Assembly: GCF_001685355.1 (NCBI RefSeq)
Contig: NZ_CP016438.1
Coordinates: 9,362,001-9,426,000 of the forward strand
Length of the DNA stretch: 64,000 nt
Origin: Streptomyces lincolnensis
Lineage (GTDB): Bacteria > Actinomycetota > Actinomycetes > Streptomycetales > Streptomycetaceae
Direction: 5' to 3'
In this document: positions 1-8,778 of the stretch, one piece after another
Layout of the letters: every line of letters begins with the position of its first letter
How positions within the stretch are numbered: the stretch's first letter is position 1
The notes under the pieces: generated by a model
What the model was told of the DNA's origin: nothing
The model's database searches: none
The model's input: the letters and a program-made list of their open reading frames with translations, nothing else
Position numbers and translations under genes: made by a program

Positions 1-20
1 ACGACGAAAAGGGATCGAAG

Positions 21-1346
21 ATGACCACTGTGGGTGTGCGGCGCTCTAGCCGTCTCGGCCGCGGCGGCATGCGCCGCCTGGTTCCCCTGGCTGCCGTGGC
101 GACGGCAGGTGCCCTGCTGCTCTCCGCCTGCGGCGGTTCGGACTCCGGCTCGGGCGGCAACGCCAAGTCGCTGACGTTCTGGATCTCCACGGTTCCGGGA
201 CAGGACGCGGGCTGGAAGAAGATGGTGGCGCAGTACAAGAAGGAAGCCGGCGTCGACGTCAAGCTCGTCAACATCCCCTACGACGGCTACACGACGAAGC
301 TGCGCAACGCCGCGCAGGCGAACTCCCTGCCCGACGTGGCGACCGTGCCGTCGCTGGACCCGATCTGGTCGAACAAGCTGATCGATCTCAGCTCCATCGC
401 CAACAACAAGAGCAACAAGATCAACCCCAACTTCCTCGCCAAGGACTCGTCCGGGAAGGTGCTGTCCATCCCCTCGGACGTCACCGCGTCCGGCATGTTC
501 ATCAACAAGTCGCTCTTCGAGAAGGCCGGCGTCGACTTCCCGACCTCGCCGTCGAAGACCTGGACCTGGACCGACTTCATCGCCGCGGCGAACAAGGTCC
601 GCGAGAAGACCGGCGCCAAGTACTCCCTGACCTTCGACCAGTCGCCGTCCCGGCTGCGCGCCATGGTGTACGAGATGGGCGGCAAGTACGTCCACGCGGA
701 CTCCTCCGGCAAGTTCTCGGTGGACGCGGCGACCAAGAAGGCCGTGAACACCTTCGTCGGATGGAACGACGACAAGACCATGCCGAAGTCGGTGTGGACC
801 AGCGGCGCCGACCCGTCGGCCATGTTCCAGAGCGGTGACGTGGTCGCCTACTGGTCCGGCGTGTGGCAGGTGCCCGCCTTCGCGGAGAGCATCAAGAAGT
901 TCGAGTGGGCGAGCGTCCCGACCCCCGCCCAGCCGGTGCAGGCCAGTGACGTCAACAGCGGCGGCATGTCGGTGGGCTTCAACAACAACGGCGCCGCGGC
1001 CACCGCCGCGACGAAGTTCCTGTCCTGGCTGTACGAGCCGGCCCACTACCAGGTGCTGTGCGAGACGTCCGGGTTCCTTCCGGTCGAGAGCGGCCTGACC
1101 CCGAAGTACCCCTTCAAGTCCGAGGCGGCGCAGGCGGCGTTCAAGCTGTACAACGAGTCGATCCCGCTGTACGACCCGATCTCCGGCTACTTCAACGGCG
1201 CGCAGACGAACTGGGTGCTGAAGGGCAAGAGCCTCACCGAGGACCCGACCAAGACGGAGCTCGGCAAGGCGATCAACGGCCAGCAGTCGGCCGACAAGGC
1301 CCTGGAGAACATCGTGGCCGGCTACAACCAGCAGGTCGGCGGCTGA
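21..1346 (+). CDS. Sugar ABC transporter substrate-binding lipoprotein
   Basis: Extracellular solute-binding protein (SBP_bac_1 type, 441 aa) of a carbohydrate ABC importer, anchored to the outer face of the membrane. The N-terminus has arginines, a hydrophobic stretch and a lipobox LLSAC with the lipidated Cys at residue 37, followed by a Ser/Gly-rich linker and the binding domain to the end. An AAAAGGGA Shine-Dalgarno lies about 6 bases upstream of the ATG; a second in-frame ATG at residue 17 is possible. It heads an operon with two permeases and two putative carbohydrate-active proteins. The substrate cannot be read from sequence; the neighbours suggest an oligosaccharide. Confidence 0.93.
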   Translation: MTTVGVRRSSRLGRGGMRRLVPLAAVATAGALLLSACGGSDSGSGGNAKSLTFWISTVPGQDAGWKKMVAQYKKEAGVDVKLVNIPYDGYTTKLRNAAQANSLPDVATVPSLDPIWSNKLIDLSSIANNKSNKINPNFLAKDSSGKVLSIPSDVTASGMFINKSLFEKAGVDFPTSPSKTWTWTDFIAAANKVREKTGAKYSLTFDQSPSRLRAMVYEMGGKYVHADSSGKFSVDAATKKAVNTFVGWNDDKTMPKSVWTSGADPSAMFQSGDVVAYWSGVWQVPAFAESIKKFEWASVPTPAQPVQASDVNSGGMSVGFNNNGAAATAATKFLSWLYEPAHYQVLCETSGFLPVESGLTPKYPFKSEAAQAAFKLYNESIPLYDPISGYFNGAQTNWVLKGKSLTEDPTKTELGKAINGQQSADKALENIVAGYNQQVGG

Positions 1347-1360
1347 GCCGAGACCCGGCA

Positions 1361-1397
1361 GGCCCGGGCGGCGGGGACCAGACACCGCCGCCCGGCC
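1361..1397 (+). terminator. GC-rich hairpin between binding-protein and permease genes
   Basis: A GGGCGGCGG arm (1366-1374) pairs with CCGCCGCCC (1385-1393), extended by GGCC/GGCC with one bulged base. It lies just after the lipoprotein gene in a 125-base gap. Such hairpins in ABC importer operons commonly attenuate or protect the 5' mRNA, so that binding protein exceeds permease. No U-tract follows, so partial termination or mRNA stabilisation is the likely role. Confidence 0.55.
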
Positions 1398-1471
1398 TCG
1401 GGCCCTCACGTGATGCCGGGCTCATGGCCTGAGCCCACCGGAACCCATTCCACCAGCACGGAGTCAGGAAG

Positions 1472-2383
1472 ATGACAAAACGAGCCTCGGACGTGTCCGT
1501 GAGCCCGCCCAGGAGACGCAGTAAGTACACTCTCGCGCCGCTCGTCCTCATCGCGGCCAACGTCGTGCTCTTCGCGCTGTTCTTCCTCTGGCCGGCGGTG
1601 ATCGGGCTCGTCTACTCGTTCACGAACTACACGGGTGTGGGGGCGTTCCAGTTCATCGGGCTGGACAACTACCAGAAGCTGTTCGGGGATTCCATCTTCT
1701 TCGACGCGCTGACCCGGACGCTGCTGTACACCGTGCTGTTCGTGCCGCTGAACTTCGTGCTCTCGCTGCTCATCGCCAACGTGCTGGTGAGCAAGCACGC
1801 CAAGGGCGTGTCGGTCGCCCGCATCTTCTTCTTCATCCCGTGGCTGCTGTCGCCCATCGTCGTGGGTGTCCTGTGGCGGTGGCTGTTCGGTGAGAACTTC
1901 GGACTGGTCAACTACTTCATCGAGAAGTTCGGCGGAAGCGCCGTGCCGTGGCAGTCGAACGCGGACCTGTCACTGATCGTGGTCGTGGTGGCGGCGTCCT
2001 GGGCCTGGACGGGCTTCTCGATGCTGCTGTTCATCGCGGCGATCAAGAACGTACCGACGTCGTACTACGAGGCGGCCGCGCTCGACGGCGCCGGTCCGTG
2101 GCGCCAGTTCATCAGCATCACACTGCCGAGCATCGCGCCCACGTCCTTCATCGTCATCCTGCTCAACACGATCCACGGGATGAAGGAGTACCCGCTGTTC
2201 GCCTCCCTCAACAACGGGGGACCCGGAACGTCGAACAACCTGCTGGTCCAGTACATCTACCAGACCGGGTTCAAGTCGGGCCAGATCGGCTACGCGAGCG
2301 CCGCGTCGTTCGTGCTCATGCTCATCCTGATGGGCGTCGCGATCATCCAGCTGATGGTCAACCGGCGGGTGGAGAACCGATGA
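1472..2383 (+). CDS. Sugar ABC transporter permease (first)
   Basis: Inner-membrane permease of the CUT1/MalF-like class, 303 aa with about six transmembrane helices. The cytoplasmic EAA loop is visible as YYEAAALDGAGPWRQF followed by ITLPSIAPTSF, where the ATPase docks. AGGA precedes the ATG closely. Its stop overlaps the start of the second permease (ATGA), indicating translational coupling. No ATPase gene is in the operon. In Streptomyces many CUT1 importers share the ATPase MsiK, so that arrangement is inferred here. Confidence 0.93.
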   Translation: MTKRASDVSVSPPRRRSKYTLAPLVLIAANVVLFALFFLWPAVIGLVYSFTNYTGVGAFQFIGLDNYQKLFGDSIFFDALTRTLLYTVLFVPLNFVLSLLIANVLVSKHAKGVSVARIFFFIPWLLSPIVVGVLWRWLFGENFGLVNYFIEKFGGSAVPWQSNADLSLIVVVVAASWAWTGFSMLLFIAAIKNVPTSYYEAAALDGAGPWRQFISITLPSIAPTSFIVILLNTIHGMKEYPLFASLNNGGPGTSNNLLVQYIYQTGFKSGQIGYASAASFVLMLILMGVAIIQLMVNRRVENR

Positions 2384-3282
2384 CAACCACAGACATGCCC
2401 CGCAAGGTCGACACCGGGCCCCGACGGGCCGTCCGCAAGAAGCGGCCCAGCAGCGCGGCCACGGGCGGGCTCCGGCGCGCTATCCCCGCGACGACACTCC
2501 TGTGGGTCCTGGCGGCCCTGTACGGTGTGCCGGTGCTGTGGTTCGTCCTCAGCTCCTTCAAGCCGGCCGGAGACCTGTTCTCCCTCCCGCTGACGCTGTT
2601 CCCGACGAACCCCACCGTGTCGGGTTACGAGGCGGCGTGGGACAGCGCCAACTTCTCCCAGTACTTCATCAACACCGCCATCGTGTGTGTGATCGCGACG
2701 ATCCTCACGGTGGGAGTCAGCTGCTGCACCGGCTACGCGCTGGCCAAGTACGACAACAAGTGGCTCAAGGCCTTCTTCGTCGGCATCCTGGCCACCACGA
2801 TGCTGCCGGGCGAGGTCATGCTCGCCCCGCTCTTCCTGGTGGTCCGCGACCTCGGTTTCTACAACTCGCTCGCCGGCATCATCCTCCCGGCCGTGCTCAC
2901 CGCGACCGGATGCTTCATGTTCCGCCAGTTCTTCCTGACGGTCCCCGACGAGCTCATCGAGGCCGCCCGCATCGACGGCGCGCGTGAGCTGTCGATCTTC
3001 CTGAGGATCATGGTGCCGATCTCCCGGCCCATCATGCTGACGCTCGCCATCCTGTCGTTCCAGTGGCGGTGGAACGACTACATCTGGCCGCTGCTGATGC
3101 TCAACGACCCCGAGAAGTTCACCGTGCAGATCGGCATCCAGAGCATCGTCGGCGCACAGAACATCAACTGGTCGGTCCTGCTCGGCGCGTCGGTCATCTC
3201 CATGGTCCCGCTGATCGTCATCTTCCTGGTCTTCCAGCGCTACGTGATGAACGCCGACATCAACGCCGGTCTTAAGGACTGA
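2380..3282 (+). CDS. Sugar ABC transporter permease (second)
   Basis: MalG-like permease, 300 aa, starting at the ATG of an ATGA overlap with the upstream permease. It has an Arg/Lys-rich cytoplasmic N-terminus, about six transmembrane helices, and the EAA loop LIEAARIDGARELSIFLRI followed by MVPISRP. The FQWRWNDYIWPL segment after the EAA loop is typical of CUT1 permeases. It should form the channel heterodimer with the preceding gene product. Confidence 0.93.
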   Translation: MTTTDMPRKVDTGPRRAVRKKRPSSAATGGLRRAIPATTLLWVLAALYGVPVLWFVLSSFKPAGDLFSLPLTLFPTNPTVSGYEAAWDSANFSQYFINTAIVCVIATILTVGVSCCTGYALAKYDNKWLKAFFVGILATTMLPGEVMLAPLFLVVRDLGFYNSLAGIILPAVLTATGCFMFRQFFLTVPDELIEAARIDGARELSIFLRIMVPISRPIMLTLAILSFQWRWNDYIWPLLMLNDPEKFTVQIGIQSIVGAQNINWSVLLGASVISMVPLIVIFLVFQRYVMNADINAGLKD

Positions 3283-3284
3283 CC

Positions 3285-5003
3285 TTGCCCACCCCGCTCG
3301 ACCACGAGTTCGTCCGGTCGGCGGCCCGTGCCGCCGACCGGACGGCCGCCCCACTGGCGGCCCGTCCCGACGAGCAACCCGCCGGTGTGCCGCACCGTGG
3401 TCTGGCGCGGCGGGTGAAGAACCTGCTCGCGGCCTACCGGTCCCCGGACTCGGCACTGCACGGCAGCGGGCAGGCCGTCGCCGCCGTGACGACCCACCTG
3501 CGTGCGCTGCGGGCCGCGCAGACCACCACCGGCCTCTTCGCCGGCGGCGACAACGTGCAGTCACCGCCGGACTCCGCGTTCACCGTCAACGACGTGTGCG
3601 ACGCGCACGTCCTGGCCGCCGGCGCGGGGCCGGAACTGCGCGAGGTCACGGCCGCGCTCGCCGAGATCGCCGGCGCCGCCTCGGGCAGTCTCCTGACCGG
3701 TGGGGTGCACACCCCGAACCACCGCTGGGAGCTGTCCGCGGCGCTGGCCCGGCTGCACCGGTCGTTCCCCGACGACCGCCTGCTCGACCGCGCCGAGCAG
3801 TGGCTCGCCGAGGGCGTCGACATCGACGCGGAGGGCCTGTACTCGGAACGCAGCGCCGTCTACGCGGCCCTCGTGACCAACCCGTCGCTGCTGTTGCTGG
3901 CCGAGGTGCTCGGGCGTACCGACCTGCTGGACGCCGTCGAACGCAACCTCGCCACGACCCTGGACCTGATCAGGCCGGACGGCACGGTGGAGACCGTCCA
4001 CTCGCGCCGCCAGGACCAGAAGCTTTCGTTCCCGCTGTGGCCCTACCTGCCGCATTACCGGCTGCTCGCGATCCGCACAGGCCGGGGCGACTTCGCCCGC
4101 GCGGCCCGTCTGGCGGCCGCCGACGGCATCGACGACCCGGACCTGCTCGCCCAGACCTTCCTCACCCCGGATCTGTGCCGCGCACTGCCCGATCCCGTCG
4201 CGGAGACACTTCCGCGCGACCGGTACCTCGCCACCGCGCGCCTCGCCGCACACGCCTCGGCCACCGCGCACACGGTGGTGTACGGCGGCTCCGACGTGCC
4301 CGAGCGCCGGCGCATCCGCTCGGGCCTCGCCTGCAACCCCACCTTCCTGCGCATGTTCGCCGGTGCCGCCGTCCTCGACGCGGTCCGCCTCTCGCGGGCG
4401 TTCTTCGACCTGGGCCCGTTCCGCGCCGCCGACATGGAACAGCTCGCCGACAACCGGTACCGGCTCACCCAAACCCTCACCACCGCCTACTACCAGCCGC
4501 TCCCGAAGGACCTGAGGCGCGACGACGGCGCCTACCGCCTGCTGGACGAGGGCCGCTTCTCCGCGGCGATGGCCTTCCCCGACCGCCCTCAGGACGAGGT
4601 CTCCCACACGACCCGGGTCGAGGTCGACCTGCGGGAGGACGGGGCCGACCTGCGGATCGACATCAGCGGCCCACCGGTGCCCTGGGCCCTCGAACTGACC
4701 TTCCGGCCGGGCGGCGAGCCGCAGGGCGCCGTACCGCTCGGCGACGGACGCTGGTGCCTGACGACCGGGCCGATGACCTACCGGGCCGGCGACGACGAGA
4801 TCCGGGTCGAGGCCGCCGTCGAGACGGGCGAGCCGCTCGCCGGACCGGACAGCGGTGACGTACTGCGCTACGACCCGGGCCAGGACCACACCGTGGTGGG
4901 CGGCACCGACGCGACGACCGGGAACCGCGTCTACCTCGGCGGACACAGCCCGCAGACACTGACCGTGGCGGTGCGCGCCCGCCGGCCCGCACCCACCGTG
5001 TGA
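3285..5003 (+). CDS. Putative carbohydrate-processing protein, toroid-like (hypothetical)
   Basis: A 572-aa protein without signal peptide or membrane helix. It starts with TTG two bases after the permease stop, so it is in the transporter operon. Residues about 1-380 look all-helical, with blocks such as NDVCDAH, TPNHRWELSAALARL and EGLYSERSAVYAAL, consistent with an alpha/alpha toroid. The C-terminal third looks beta-rich, like the sandwich of heparinase-type polysaccharide lyases. The family is not recognised with certainty. Cytoplasmic location and operon position suggest degradation of the imported oligosaccharide. It could instead be a hydrolase or phosphorylase-like enzyme. Confidence 0.8.
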   Translation: MPTPLDHEFVRSAARAADRTAAPLAARPDEQPAGVPHRGLARRVKNLLAAYRSPDSALHGSGQAVAAVTTHLRALRAAQTTTGLFAGGDNVQSPPDSAFTVNDVCDAHVLAAGAGPELREVTAALAEIAGAASGSLLTGGVHTPNHRWELSAALARLHRSFPDDRLLDRAEQWLAEGVDIDAEGLYSERSAVYAALVTNPSLLLLAEVLGRTDLLDAVERNLATTLDLIRPDGTVETVHSRRQDQKLSFPLWPYLPHYRLLAIRTGRGDFARAARLAAADGIDDPDLLAQTFLTPDLCRALPDPVAETLPRDRYLATARLAAHASATAHTVVYGGSDVPERRRIRSGLACNPTFLRMFAGAAVLDAVRLSRAFFDLGPFRAADMEQLADNRYRLTQTLTTAYYQPLPKDLRRDDGAYRLLDEGRFSAAMAFPDRPQDEVSHTTRVEVDLREDGADLRIDISGPPVPWALELTFRPGGEPQGAVPLGDGRWCLTTGPMTYRAGDDEIRVEAAVETGEPLAGPDSGDVLRYDPGQDHTVVGGTDATTGNRVYLGGHSPQTLTVAVRARRPAPTV

Positions 5004-5052
5004 CCCCGACGAACCACTCCATGGCCACCCCAGGCATGAAGGATTGATCCCC

Positions 5053-6984
5053 GTGCACCTCACGCACCCGCCCGTGCACCTCCTCCACCAGCGCGGACCG
5101 CTGCACGACCTCCCGGACACCCCGCAGGCGTACGACGCCGTCCTCGCCGACGTCGTCGAGCAGGCCCTCGCGCGCATCACGCCCGCGGGCAACCTCGAAC
5201 ACCCCGACTGCGTCGACGACATCGGCGACACCTCACTCGGCATCACCTCGCTCCTCGCGCTCGCCTGGCAGCGCACCAAGGACCCGCGGCTGCCGGAGGC
5301 GGTGCACCACAGCCTCGACTTCCATCTGCGCGAGCGGGTCTACGTCGAGGACAACCCCGGCTACCCGAATCTGAGGATCCGCAACTCGGGCTTCCCGTAC
5401 GCCCGTTACACCCTGGCGGCGGGCGCACACCCCATCGGTGACTGGCCGAGCACGGTATGGGCGCTGCTCCAGGCGGTGAACGTCCTCGACGCGCCGGACG
5501 ACCTGATCGGCATCGACCGACGGGCCCGGCTGCTCCAGGTGGCCCGCGGCTACTGGCGCTGGCTGACCGAGGCGACCTTCTTCAACCCGCAGGAGGCGGG
5601 CAACCAGGCCATCGGCTGTGTGGTCGGCGGCCTGATGCTGGCCCGCCGGCTGCCCCCGCAGGAGGGGGAGTCGGTCCGCGCCCGCGCGCTGGAGCTGTAC
5701 ACCGACGAGATCCGCGCCCACCGGGTCCGCGACCGCGGCGCCCTGCTGCCCCCCGAGCACGGCGGCGCCTACGACAACAACTACGGCCCGATCTCGCTGT
5801 CCTTCCTCGCCCAGGCCCACCGGATCAGCGGCGAGGAGGTCTTCGCCGAGGACGGCGACGCGCTGGCCCGCTACATCGACGCCCGCCTCACGAACGGCGG
5901 CTTCGACAACGGCGGCCCCCGCTACAGCGAGCAGCACTCCGCCTTCGAGTCGGTCCTCGGCCTGCGCTACTTCGGCGCCCGGATCGGCGCCGACCTCGGC
6001 CGCTACCGGGGCGACAGCCGTTGGGCCCGGCACGCGGCCAAGGCGGACGGCGGAGTCGACGGCCACTTCGCGTGGATGCTGGTCTGGCAGATCCAGGACA
6101 CCACGCCCTGGCACCGGGAGCCGTCCCCCGACGCGGTACGTCACCAACTGCGCGCGGGCACCGTCTCGGTGGCCTTCGACAGCCACCTGACCCCGGCGGT
6201 CGTGGAGGCCGGCGGAACGTACTACCTGCCCGCCGCCGTCAACCGCCAGCACGGCCACGGCCCCGTCACCGACGGCTTCCTGCTGTGCCGCCCGATGGGC
6301 GAGGTCCGCGTCCGCGACGTCCGCGCCGACGGCCTCACGGCCAAGCTGGTCACCAAGCCGGTGGTCGGCCGCGACCACGTCCTGCGGCACGTGCGCTCCC
6401 TCTACGTCTCCGACGGCACCACCCTGTGGACCACCGTCGCCGTCGAACGCCTCCCCGGCACGCCCTACCTGCTGGCCGGCCTGCCGTACGCCGAGGACGA
6501 CGGCGACCGGGTCCGGCGCACGGCGACGGGAGCCGTCTCCTCGGCGGGCCCCCTGCGCCTGACCCACCCCGCGGCGACGGGCCCCGACCATTTCGACGCC
6601 CGCGCCGACCTCACCCAGGAACAGGCCGCCTTCGCCCTCGCCGAGGACCCCCGCGGCTACGGCAACCCGGACACCGGCTGGCGCCACCTCATCAGCTCCA
6701 CGGCGCTGGAGGCGGACCCGATCCCGGACGCTCCCGAGGACCTGCACGTGTTCGCGGTGCGCTACGGCACGACGGAGCCGCTGGAGGTGTCGGCGGAGTG
6801 GACCGAGGTGGGACTGACGGTCCGGACGGCGGGATTCACGGCGGTCATCGGCGCGGAAGACGCCCACGGGGAACCGGAGTTGACGCTGCGCGCGCAGCGG
6901 GGGCCTGAGGCCGACCGCCGGGTCCGCGTCCACGCCTGGACGATCCGGTCCCACCCGAGGCCTCTAGGTCAGTTCCCGACCTAG
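5053..6984 (+). CDS. Putative carbohydrate-active protein, toroid plus beta-sandwich (hypothetical)
   Basis: About 643 aa. I prefer the GTG at 5053 because GAAGGA at 5037-5042 lies 10 bases upstream; a TTG at 5044 is in frame but abuts that site. The N-terminal half is helical, with aromatic/acidic motifs (PYARYTLAAG, GGAYDNNYGPISLSFLAQAH, GPRYSEQHSAFESVLGLRYF) resembling the active-site cleft of toroid lyases and hydrolases. The C-terminal half looks beta-rich. No secretion signal. It follows the previous gene by about 50 bases, so both probably act on the transported glycan. No named family is assigned. Confidence 0.8.
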   Translation: MHLTHPPVHLLHQRGPLHDLPDTPQAYDAVLADVVEQALARITPAGNLEHPDCVDDIGDTSLGITSLLALAWQRTKDPRLPEAVHHSLDFHLRERVYVEDNPGYPNLRIRNSGFPYARYTLAAGAHPIGDWPSTVWALLQAVNVLDAPDDLIGIDRRARLLQVARGYWRWLTEATFFNPQEAGNQAIGCVVGGLMLARRLPPQEGESVRARALELYTDEIRAHRVRDRGALLPPEHGGAYDNNYGPISLSFLAQAHRISGEEVFAEDGDALARYIDARLTNGGFDNGGPRYSEQHSAFESVLGLRYFGARIGADLGRYRGDSRWARHAAKADGGVDGHFAWMLVWQIQDTTPWHREPSPDAVRHQLRAGTVSVAFDSHLTPAVVEAGGTYYLPAAVNRQHGHGPVTDGFLLCRPMGEVRVRDVRADGLTAKLVTKPVVGRDHVLRHVRSLYVSDGTTLWTTVAVERLPGTPYLLAGLPYAEDDGDRVRRTATGAVSSAGPLRLTHPAATGPDHFDARADLTQEQAAFALAEDPRGYGNPDTGWRHLISSTALEADPIPDAPEDLHVFAVRYGTTEPLEVSAEWTEVGLTVRTAGFTAVIGAEDAHGEPELTLRAQRGPEADRRVRVHAWTIRSHPRPLGQFPT

Positions 6985-6991
6985 AGGCCTC
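6957..6991 (+). terminator. 14-bp perfect inverted repeat overlapping a stop codon
   Basis: GAGGCCTCTAGGTC (6957-6970) and GACCTAGAGGCCTC (6978-6991) form a perfect stem with a 7-base loop. The TAG stop of the preceding gene lies inside the right arm. It can act as the operon terminator. It is also 40 bases upstream of the next gene and could be a protein-binding operator for it. No U-run follows. Confidence 0.6.
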
Positions 6992-7031
6992 GTAGCGTCG
7001 GAGGGACCAGGACGAACCCAGGAGGCAGCGG

Positions 7032-7529
7032 ATGAGCGTACAACCGATCCCGGACGGCTATCACACCGTCACGCCGTGGATCATCTCGCGCGACACGGCC
7101 GGACTCATCGACTACCTGAAGGCGGCGTTCGGCGCCGAGGAGATCGCCCGGGTCGTCGGGGAGGACGGCCGGATCGGACACGCGGAGGTGCGGATCGGCG
7201 ACTCGGTCGTCATGCCCTTCGACGCCCCCGCGCACTGGCCGGCGACGCCCGCTTTCCTGCGCCTGTACGTCGAGGACGCCGACGACGCGCACCGCAGGGC
7301 CGTCGAGGCCGGCGGCACATCTGTGACCGAGGTGACCCACCTCTTCTTCGGCGACCGGATCGGGCGGGTACGCGACCCGCTGGGCAACCTGTGGTGGCTT
7401 CAGACGCGGGTGGAGGACGTCAGCCCCGAGGAGATGGAACGCCGCCTCGGCGACCCGAGGTGGATCGAGGCGATGGCGTACGTCCAGGGCGCCGACTTCT
7501 TCCCCGGGGCCCCCGAGACCGGGGAATGA
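7032..7529 (+). CDS. PhnB-like VOC family protein
   Basis: A 165-aa cytoplasmic protein of the vicinal-oxygen-chelate (glyoxalase/bleomycin-resistance) superfamily, PhnB-like subgroup. It begins with the typical DGYHTVTPWIISRDTAGLIDYLKAAF block and has the closing DPLGNLWWLQTR strand. AGGAGG (7020-7025) precedes the ATG. PhnB-like proteins are mostly of unknown activity; they fold as two beta-alpha-beta-beta-beta modules, here one per chain. It is monocistronic, with the next gene convergent. Confidence 0.85.
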   Translation: MSVQPIPDGYHTVTPWIISRDTAGLIDYLKAAFGAEEIARVVGEDGRIGHAEVRIGDSVVMPFDAPAHWPATPAFLRLYVEDADDAHRRAVEAGGTSVTEVTHLFFGDRIGRVRDPLGNLWWLQTRVEDVSPEEMERRLGDPRWIEAMAYVQGADFFPGAPETGE

Positions 7530-7568
7530 CCGACCCCGTACCCGCGTGATCGGCAGGCACCAACGCCG

Positions 7569-8210
7569 CTACAGCGCGTCCTCACACACCACCAGGTCCG
7601 CCCGCCCCCGACTCGCGGCGACCAGTTCGGCATTGCGCTGGTCGCTGCGACGCACCCACGCCACCGCCTCCTCGTACGACTTCCCGAACGCGACATGCCG
7701 GGCGACCAGCCGCCGAAGGCGCTCCTCCTCGTCGATCTCGCAGAACCACACCTCGTCCACCTCGGCCCGGACCCGCCCCCACGCCCCCGTGCCGAGCAGG
7801 AGGTAGTTCCCCTCGGTCACGACGAGCCGCGCACTGGGCGACACCGCGATCGCCCCCGCGATCGGCTGCTCCAGCACCCGCTCGAACCCGGGCGCGTACA
7901 CCACCTCGTCGTCCCCCTGGACCCGCAGCCGCCGCAACAGCGCCGCGTACCCGAAGGCGTCGAAGGTCTGCGGAGCCCCCTTGCGGTCCCGCAGCCCCAG
8001 CCGTTCGAGTTCGACGTCGGCGAGATGGAAGCCGTCCATCGGCACATGCGCCACCCACGGCTCCCCGTCCGCGTTCAGCGCCCGCACCAGTCGCTCGGCG
8101 AGTGTCGTCTTGCCCGCGCCGGGACTGCCGGCGATCCCCAGAACCGCACGGCGGCCGTCGGGGGCGAGGGAGCGGGCGCGGATCAGGAGATCGTCGAAGG
8201 TCGGCGGCAC
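7569..8210 (-). CDS. Nucleoside/nucleotide kinase family P-loop protein
   Basis: 213 aa from a GTG at 8210. The Walker A motif GSPGAGKTT sits near residue 27, and the family-typical HVPMDGFHLADVELERLGL segment follows, as in uridine-kinase-like proteins. The lid-like region WFCEIDEEERLRRLVARH and the closing VAWVRRSDQRNAELV match the FrcK/YggC subgroup. The likely reaction is ATP-dependent phosphorylation of a small sugar or nucleoside; the substrate cannot be assigned. It is convergent with the VOC gene and divergent from the SnoaL-like gene. Confidence 0.85.
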   Translation of the reverse strand: MPPTFDDLLIRARSLAPDGRRAVLGIAGSPGAGKTTLAERLVRALNADGEPWVAHVPMDGFHLADVELERLGLRDRKGAPQTFDAFGYAALLRRLRVQGDDEVVYAPGFERVLEQPIAGAIAVSPSARLVVTEGNYLLLGTGAWGRVRAEVDEVWFCEIDEEERLRRLVARHVAFGKSYEEAVAWVRRSDQRNAELVAASRGRADLVVCEDAL

Positions 8211-8294
8211 GGACCGAGTGTGCCATCCGGCCCCGAGTCGATGACCACAGGTGGGCGAGGCACCCTTGACCCGGGGGAGGAGGGAGCCCAGACC

Positions 8295-8699
8295 GTGTCC
8301 GACGCACCGACCGACGAGGCACAGATCCGCGCACTGATCACCCAGTGGGCCGCAGCCGTCCACCGCGGCGACCTGGCGGGTGTCCTCGCCGACCACGCCG
8401 AGGACCTCGTGATGTTCGACGTGCCACCGCCCCACGACGGCATCCGCGGCCTCGCCGCCTACGGTGCCGCCTGGCCGCCCTTCTTCGCGTGGCAGGCCCA
8501 GGGCGCCCGCTTCGACATCGACACCCTCGACATCACGGCCGGCACCGACGTCGCCTACGCCCACGCACTGGTGCGCTGCGCCTCCCCGGAGGAACTCGCC
8601 GCGCACCCCACCCTGCGGCTGCGGCTGACCTTCGGCCTGCGCAAGGAACGGGGCCGCTGGCTGGTCGCCCACGAACACCACTCCTTCCCCCATGACTGA
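8295..8699 (+). CDS. SnoaL-like / ketosteroid isomerase-fold protein
   Basis: 134 aa from GTG 8295, preceded by GGAGGAGGGAG. It has the NTF2-like pattern: an N-terminal helix EAQIRALITQWAAAVHRGDLAGVLADHAEDLVMFDVPPP (here read in pieces) and a C-terminal beta-sheet ending in WLVAHEHHS, typical of the YybH/SnoaL-like DUF4440 group. It probably binds a small hydrophobic ligand; no catalytic role can be assigned. Its stop is about 80 bases before the next start. Confidence 0.82.
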   Translation: MSDAPTDEAQIRALITQWAAAVHRGDLAGVLADHAEDLVMFDVPPPHDGIRGLAAYGAAWPPFFAWQAQGARFDIDTLDITAGTDVAYAHALVRCASPEELAAHPTLRLRLTFGLRKERGRWLVAHEHHSFPHD

Positions 8700-8778
8700 C
8701 CCGCCCGAGCACCCCTTTCGGCCACCGTGTGGCGTGCGCCACTCACTGGAGACGCTTCTCCGGGGAACCGGGTCCTGT

